Positions 14,914 through 19,099 of a stretch of DNA of 19,099 nt are shown piece by piece. The translations under genes were made by a program, and so were the position numbers. The notes beneath the pieces are model-generated. The model ran no database searches. It was not told the origin of the DNA and saw nothing but the letters and a program-made list of their open reading frames with translations. The DNA comes from Candidatus Curtissbacteria bacterium RIFCSPLOWO2_01_FULL_41_18. GTDB taxonomy: Bacteria; Patescibacteriota; Microgenomatia; Curtissbacterales; GWA2-41-24. Positions within the stretch are counted from its first letter, which is position 1. Each line of letters opens with the position of its first letter. Where the stretch lies: contig MFBQ01000014.1 of NCBI GenBank assembly GCA_001776475.1, forward strand, positions 1 to 19,099, in the 5' to 3' direction.

Positions 14914-16349
14914 AGAAGAAAGAAATTGTTGTACTTTGCGCAATCGTTCTCTTAGCTTTTGCCTTAAGACTTTACAAAATCTCAAGACCTATCGGCGATT
15001 GGCATTCTTGGCGCCAGGCAGATACTGCAGCAGTTGCCAGAAATTTTATTGAAGAGGGTTACAATCCTTTCATTCCCAAATACGATGATATGTCCTCGCA
15101 AGCCAATGGTTTGGATAATCCAGAAAGGTACCGGTTTGTCGAGTTTCCAATTTATAACTCAATTATCGCAGTTGTCTGGTCGCAAACTGGCGTAAGTAAT
15201 ACTGCAGCCAGACTTGTGACCGTATTCATAACTCTGGCATCCACCGTCGCATTATATTTTCTCGTCAGACATTTTTCGGGGCCACTGACTGCCACTTTAG
15301 CGGCCTTTTTCTTTGCAACTCTACCATATAATGTCTTTTATTCCTCAACTGTTTTACCGGGACCCCTCATGGTTTTTGGATTACTTGGTCTTTATCTCTC
15401 ATTTGTCAAATGGCAAGATAACGAGAACAATTGGCTGCCATTTCTACTTTCAGTAATTTTTGCTAACCTTGCAATTTTGACATGGCCAATTGCCATCTTT
15501 TTTACTTTACCCCTCGTCTATCTGTCATATCAAAAATACGGACTCAATTTCATTAAAAAACCCCAGCTCTGGCTCTTTGCGTTTCTATCATTCATCCCGT
15601 TTTTCGCCTGGCGAATTTGGATGATCCGATTTCCTGAAGGTATTCCCAACTGGCACTTTCTGTTAAATGAAGGCAACATCCGCTTCAAGGGAGCATTTTT
15701 CAGATGGCTAATTGCCGAAAGAATGGGTAAGTTAATCTTAACGGCGGCTGGTTTCGCCTTATTTATTATTGGTCTTGTAGCCAAGCGTGCCAAAAAAGAG
15801 AACCTTTTTTACTTATCGTGTCTTTTTTCCCTCATAATTTATTTTGTAGTTTTCGCCTCAGGCAACATCCGTCATGATTACTATCAGGTCCCAGCGGTGC
15901 CAATCCTGGCAATTTTTATGGCCAAAGGGATATTAACTCTATTTGACCCCAAAAACCTTTTTATCAACAAAAATGTGGCAAAAATACTTGCAATTATTTT
16001 AGTAGTTTTGACTTATGCCTTCGGTTTTTATGAAGTGAGAGGATATTACTGGATTAATAAACCCCAAATTATCGAAGCGGGTCAAGCCGTTGACAAGCTG
16101 TTACCCAAAGATGCTACAGTCATTGCTCCTTACAACGGTGATGCTGCATTTCTTTATCAAACTAACAGATATGGTTACCCGATAACAGATAGACCTCTTG
16201 AAAAATTTATTGATCAGGGGACAAAATACCTGGTTTCGGTTGATGTGGCAGATAGCGGAATCCAAAGCCTTGTAAAAAATTGCAAAGTAATAGCCAAAAC
16301 CAATTCTTACGTTATCATCGAAATGTTTAAAGAATGCATTGGCAAATAA
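14910..16349 (+). CDS. GT-C membrane glycosyltransferase (GT39-like)
   Basis: 479 residues, GTG start forming a GTGA overlap with the ligase gene. After helix 1 comes IGDWHSWRQADTAAVARNFIEEG (D30, H32, R35, D38) and NPFIPKYDD, a first-loop pattern found in a large group of PMT-like bacterial glycosyltransferases. A second conserved patch is RFVEFPIYNSIIAVVW. Many hydrophobic segments follow, then a C-terminal soluble part from about residue 385, with DATVIAPYNGDAAFLYQTNRYGYP. It would use a polyprenyl-phosphate sugar on the outer face. Its first loop differs clearly from those of the genes at 1139 and 6409, so the three GT-C enzymes are not recent duplicates. Confidence 0.78.
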   Translation: MKKKEIVVLCAIVLLAFALRLYKISRPIGDWHSWRQADTAAVARNFIEEGYNPFIPKYDDMSSQANGLDNPERYRFVEFPIYNSIIAVVWSQTGVSNTAARLVTVFITLASTVALYFLVRHFSGPLTATLAAFFFATLPYNVFYSSTVLPGPLMVFGLLGLYLSFVKWQDNENNWLPFLLSVIFANLAILTWPIAIFFTLPLVYLSYQKYGLNFIKKPQLWLFAFLSFIPFFAWRIWMIRFPEGIPNWHFLLNEGNIRFKGAFFRWLIAERMGKLILTAAGFALFIIGLVAKRAKKENLFYLSCLFSLIIYFVVFASGNIRHDYYQVPAVPILAIFMAKGILTLFDPKNLFINKNVAKILAIILVVLTYAFGFYEVRGYYWINKPQIIEAGQAVDKLLPKDATVIAPYNGDAAFLYQTNRYGYPITDRPLEKFIDQGTKYLVSVDVADSGIQSLVKNCKVIAKTNSYVIIEMFKECIGK

Positions 16350-16352
16350 TTT

Positions 16353-17543
16353 ATGAAAATTTTAATGATCACGCCTTACTTTCCATATCCTCTGGTTTCT
16401 GGAGGCCAAATTCGTACTTACAATCTTCTCAAGAACTTGTCGCAAAAACACAAGATAACTCTAGCTTCGTTCGTCAGAGATAAAAAAGAAACAAAATATT
16501 TAAACGAGCTCAAACCTTTTTGCCAGAAAGTAATAATTTTTAAAAGAAGAAAAGCTTGGTCTCCTGTTAATATTTTGCTTTCTGCAATCACCCCTTTCCC
16601 TTTTTTGGTCAGTATTTACTTTGACCCATTTGTCAAAAGTCAGATCAAAAGTGAGCTCGAAAAAGAACAATATGACCTGATTCACGCAGAAACTTTTTAT
16701 GTTATGCCCAATATACCTAAAACCAATGTGCCTATTTTTTTAGTTGAACAAGTTATCGAATATCTTGTTTACCAAAGATTTGTTGAGAGCCTGCCGCCTT
16801 TCGCATTGCCAATAAAACCATTTCTCTTTCTGGACGTTGCTAAAATTAAATGGTGGGAGAGGCACTACTGGCGAAAAGCCAAAAGGCTTGCAGCAATGTC
16901 TGCTGATGACCAGAAGTTTATTCGAAATTTTGACCAAAGCTTGACGGTCGATGTTGTCGCCAATGGTGTGGATATAGAATATTTTGCGAAGACTAAAAGA
17001 CAAAATTTTGCACAGCCGACTGTTCTTTTCGTTGGCAATTTCAAATGGCTCCCTAACCGTGATGCCACCAAGTTTTTGGTTCAAGAAATTTGGCCGAAAA
17101 TCTCCGAAAAAATTAAAAATGCAAAGCTTTGGATTGTTGGCAGAAATCCTCCAGCTGACATTAGTAGATTTGTATCAAACGATATTCAAGTCGATGGACA
17201 CGTCAAGGATATTAGGACAGCTTACGGAAAAAGCAATGTTATTTTGGCCCCAATCAGAAATGGTCGTGGCACTAAATATAAAATTTTAGAAGCAATGGCT
17301 ACCAAAACGCCAATTGTGGCTACTGAGCTTGCCATTGAAGGTATAAACATAAAAAATGGCCACCAGGCTTTAATAGCCGAAGAAGCGAGTACTCTTGCTC
17401 AAGAAACCGTTAAAATTTTAAAAAACGCCTCTCTAGGTAAAAAATTAGCGGAAGCTGCTTACCTGCTTGTCGCTAGAGATTATAACTGGAAGAAAATATC
17501 AGAAAGCCTTGACCGAATTTATAAAAAGGTAGGAAGTCGCTAG
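16353..17543 (+). CDS. GT4 family glycosyltransferase (Stp1/PEP-CTERM sugar transferase-like)
   Basis: 396 residues. The start MKILMITPYFPYPLVSGGQIRTYNLLKNLS is typical of the GT4 subgroup with a P-x-P-x-x-x-G-x-x-x-R donor loop. The middle has LAAMSADDQKFI and VVANGVDIEYF. The second Rossmann domain opens with FVGNFKWLPNRDA (G228, W232, P234, N235, D237). The donor region is NGRGTKYKILEAMATKTPIVAT with E313; the first Glu of the usual E-x7-E pair is absent, as is common in this subgroup. The start lies three bases after the previous stop, and the last base of its TAG is shared with the GTG of the next gene. No insertions are apparent. The sugar is unknown. Confidence 0.86.
   Translation: MKILMITPYFPYPLVSGGQIRTYNLLKNLSQKHKITLASFVRDKKETKYLNELKPFCQKVIIFKRRKAWSPVNILLSAITPFPFLVSIYFDPFVKSQIKSELEKEQYDLIHAETFYVMPNIPKTNVPIFLVEQVIEYLVYQRFVESLPPFALPIKPFLFLDVAKIKWWERHYWRKAKRLAAMSADDQKFIRNFDQSLTVDVVANGVDIEYFAKTKRQNFAQPTVLFVGNFKWLPNRDATKFLVQEIWPKISEKIKNAKLWIVGRNPPADISRFVSNDIQVDGHVKDIRTAYGKSNVILAPIRNGRGTKYKILEAMATKTPIVATELAIEGINIKNGHQALIAEEASTLAQETVKILKNASLGKKLAEAAYLLVARDYNWKKISESLDRIYKKVGSR
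17531..17536 (+). promoter_or_regulatory. Ribosome binding site supporting the GTG start at 17543
   Basis: AGGAAG ends six bases before the GTG at 17543, within the last codons of the GT4 gene. The stop and start share one base (TAGTG). With LSIIIVSFNT beginning at residue 3, no ATG further upstream in frame is possible, so this site fixes the GTG start. Confidence 0.6.
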
Positions 17544-18451
17544 TGGATCTTTCAATAATTATCGTTTCGTTTAATACAAAGGAACTGGTTGCCGATTGCC
17601 TTAACTCTGTTAAAGTGGCATCAACTTCCCTGCCTGCCGACAGACAAGGTCTTAAAACTGAAATTTTCGTAGTGGATAATAATTCTCATGACGGTACGCC
17701 TGGGTTTATTGGAAAAAATTATCCTTGGATTCATCTTGTAAGAAATCATCAAAATGTGGGTTTTGCTAAAGCCAACAATCAGGCTCTCAAAAAGGCCAAA
17801 GGACGCTACATTCTAATTCTTAATCCGGATACTAAGGTGATGCCTGATACTTTAACTTCCATGATCAAGTTTATGCACGAACACCAAGACACGGCTATAG
17901 CCACCTGCCGCGTCGAGCTGGCAAACGGTTTACTTGACCGTGATTGCCGCCGCCGCTTTCCAACTCCTTGGCGAGCGTTTTGTCATTTTAGCGGTCTTGC
18001 CAAATTATTCAAAAGGTCAAAATTTTTTGATCAGTATTATATGGGTTATTTACCGGACACCAAAGATCATCAAATCGATTCATGTGCAGGTGCGTTTATG
18101 ATGATTGCAAAAGTTGCGCTTGATAAAGTTGGGTTTTTTGATGAAGATTTTTTCTTCTACGGTGAAGATATTGATCTCTGCTTCAGATTCAAGGAAGCCG
18201 GTTACAAAATAATGTATACACCCAAAACAAAAATTATCCATTACAAAGGTGCCGCCTCTGGTATAAAGAAAGCATCAAAACATCTCTCCAAAGCCACTGT
18301 TGAGTCTAAAAAGAGGGCTATTGCAGAATCTGTACGTGCCATGGAACTTTTTTATAAAAAACATTATCTTAAAAAATATCCATTTTTTATCAATTTCTTG
18401 GTGATTTGGGCAGTCAAAATTTTAGGCGAAATTCGTCTTTTGAAAGCGTAA
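17543..18451 (+). CDS. GT2 family glycosyltransferase with palindromic insertion
   Basis: 302 residues, paralogous to the GT2 at 12468. LSIIIVSFNT, VVDNNSHDG (D45), NVGFAKANNQAL, LILNPDT (D96) and FYGEDIDLCFRFKEAG (E208, D209, D211) are all present, so catalysis should be intact. Compared with its paralogue it has about seven extra residues (SLPADRQG, residues 29-36) between the first helix and the second strand, encoded by a decayed palindrome. The C-terminus is basic with a short hydrophobic segment (FFINFLVIWAVKIL). The GTG start follows a good ribosome binding site. It probably transfers a deoxyhexose or hexose to the growing glycan; the substrate is not predictable. Confidence 0.86.
   Translation: MDLSIIIVSFNTKELVADCLNSVKVASTSLPADRQGLKTEIFVVDNNSHDGTPGFIGKNYPWIHLVRNHQNVGFAKANNQALKKAKGRYILILNPDTKVMPDTLTSMIKFMHEHQDTAIATCRVELANGLLDRDCRRRFPTPWRAFCHFSGLAKLFKRSKFFDQYYMGYLPDTKDHQIDSCAGAFMMIAKVALDKVGFFDEDFFFYGEDIDLCFRFKEAGYKIMYTPKTKIIHYKGAASGIKKASKHLSKATVESKKRAIAESVRAMELFYKKHYLKKYPFFINFLVIWAVKILGEIRLLKA
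17628..17649 (+). repeat. Decayed 22-nt palindromic insertion (encodes SLPADRQG)
   Basis: The two 11-base halves pair at eight of eleven positions. All three mismatches are C opposite A, at right-arm bases 17640, 17644 and 17647. Restoring G at each gives a perfect palindrome with TGCCTGCCGGCAGGCA at its core. In the coding frame, two of these three changes are silent (R34 AGG to AGA, Q35 CAG to CAA) and one turns Gly into Asp33. It is absent from the paralogue at 12468. Confidence 0.65.
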
Positions 18452-18461
18452 AACTTGGAAA

Positions 18462-19099
18462 ATGAAAATAGGTATTGATGCCAGATTTATTGGACCAGCA
18501 GGAACCGGCCTTGGCAAATACACCGAAAAGCTTATCCAAAATCTGGTAAACATTGACAAAAAAAATCAATATGCGATTTTTTTAAGAAAAAACAATTGGG
18601 ACTACCTAAAGCTGGGAAATAAAAACTTCTCGAAAATCTTGGCCGATGTCTCTTGGTATTCACTGGAAGAACAGCTTAAAATGCCCAAAATTTACTCAAG
18701 GCAAAACCTTGATCTTTTGCATGTGCCTCACTTTAACGTACCGTTGGCTTATACGGGTAATTTTGTTGTCACGATTCATGATCTTATTCATCATCAATTT
18801 TCTCAAGAAGCAACAACGACCAAAAACTTAACACTTTTTAAAATAAAAAGACTTGTTTATAAATTTACAATAGGGGCTGCCGTCAAAAGGGCTTTAAAAA
18901 TTATAGTGCCTTCAAATTATGTTAAGGACCAGATAGTTAAAGTTTTCAAAGTAAATCCTTCAAGAATAATCGTTACCTATGAAGCAGCGGAGGAAGAATA
19001 TTTCAAAAACCGCTTACCGTCTACTGTTCACCGTCTACCGACTTTGCTTTACGTTGGTAATGCCTATCCACATAAAAATCTCAATCGACTTCTTGCTGC
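18462..19099 (+). CDS. GT4 family glycosyltransferase, N-terminal part
   Basis: Partial: the frame is open from the ATG at 18462 to the right window edge (212 codons). It starts MKIGIDARFIGPAGTGLGKYTEKLIQNLV, the same N-terminus as the GT4 enzymes at 8616 and 9773, and has LLHVPHFNVP, VTIHDLIHHQFS, IVPSNYVKDQI, VTYEAAEEEYF and LLYVGNAYPHKNLNRLL. The E-x7-E half lies beyond the window. The linker before LLYVG (NRLPSTVHRLPT) is encoded by tandem heptamers and replaces the K-K-Y-K-I-x type linker of the paralogues. It starts ten bases after the GT2 stop with only a weak GGAA upstream. Confidence 0.85.
   Translation, partial: MKIGIDARFIGPAGTGLGKYTEKLIQNLVNIDKKNQYAIFLRKNNWDYLKLGNKNFSKILADVSWYSLEEQLKMPKIYSRQNLDLLHVPHFNVPLAYTGNFVVTIHDLIHHQFSQEATTTKNLTLFKIKRLVYKFTIGAAVKRALKIIVPSNYVKDQIVKVFKVNPSRIIVTYEAAEEEYFKNRLPSTVHRLPTLLYVGNAYPHKNLNRLLA
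19009..19043 (+). repeat. Tandem heptamer array (consensus ACCGTCT)
   Basis: Five adjacent 7-base units start at 19009, 19016, 19023, 19030 and 19037. They match the consensus at 5, 7, 4, 7 and 6 of 7 positions. Three units make 21 bases, so the protein shows RLP twice, seven residues apart (R184 and R191). The array lies in frame in the interdomain linker of the partial GT4. Confidence 0.6.

Noticed and set aside
16740..17084. Minus-strand open frame of 114 codons
   Set aside because: It lies wholly inside an intact GT4, has no recognisable domain and no promoter or ribosome binding site.
2..19099. TGA recoding to glycine, as in Gracilibacteria/Absconditabacteria
   Set aside because: Genes end naturally at TGA in ATGA overlaps, and no conserved glycine position requires an in-frame TGA.
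2..19099. CRISPR array, toxin-antitoxin pair, prophage or transposase
   Set aside because: None found; repeats are very short and inside genes, and every gene has a glycan, transport or modification profile.

Overview
The window is one strand-uniform, AT-rich block of 18 protein genes on the + strand, the first and last cut by the window edges. The largest gap between genes is 44 bases. Most junctions are ATGA/GTGA overlaps or overlaps of 1 to 26 bases, so the block reads as part of one long, translationally coupled surface-glycan operon. I see no tRNA, rRNA, CRISPR array, transposase or intrinsic terminator. TGA is used as a normal stop, which argues against the TGA-recoding lineages (Gracilibacteria, Absconditabacteria). 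The protein style (YfhO-like and PMT-like membrane enzymes mixed with many short GT2/GT4 enzymes) and small palindromic in-frame insertions such as SLPADRQG suggest a Patescibacteria/CPR bacterium, perhaps Microgenomates. That placement is inference.

Layout. 2-1142: C-terminus of a Wzx/MATE-fold lipid-linked oligosaccharide flippase, then a GT2 of the polyprenyl-phosphate-sugar synthase type. 1139-4458: two large membrane proteins, a GT-C enzyme and a YfhO-like protein. 4503-7842: GT4, GT2 and a PMT/ArnT-like GT-C enzyme. 7867-10981: SAM methyltransferase and two related GT4 enzymes. 10989-12478: left-handed beta-helix acyltransferase and an EamA/DMT transporter. 12468-14913: GT2 and an O-antigen ligase/polymerase. 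14910-19099: GT-C enzyme, GT4, GT2 and a partial GT4.

How the genes may work together. The soluble GT2 and GT4 enzymes would build a lipid-linked oligosaccharide on the cytoplasmic face, and the methyl- and acyltransferases would decorate it. The flippase would export it and the ligase/polymerase would extend or attach it. The GT2 at 414 could supply polyprenyl-phosphate sugars to the three GT-C enzymes, which act outside the membrane. Sugar-nucleotide synthesis genes and an initiating phosphoglycosyl transferase are not in the window.

The most unusual content is a set of short repeats at tolerant places: protein surface linkers, one C-terminus and one intergenic gap. They are a decayed 22-nt palindrome (17628-17649), a 15-nt hairpin (9878-9892), a two-armed array of opposed octamers (10446-10521), a tandem heptamer array (19009-19043), an intergenic hairpin (4469-4494), and a perfect palindrome (9753-9771). 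The last pairs an extended Shine-Dalgarno sequence with a copy of the 16S rRNA 3' tail just before a start codon. Four of the six lie in frame inside glycosyltransferases where paralogues in the same window have shorter or different linkers.
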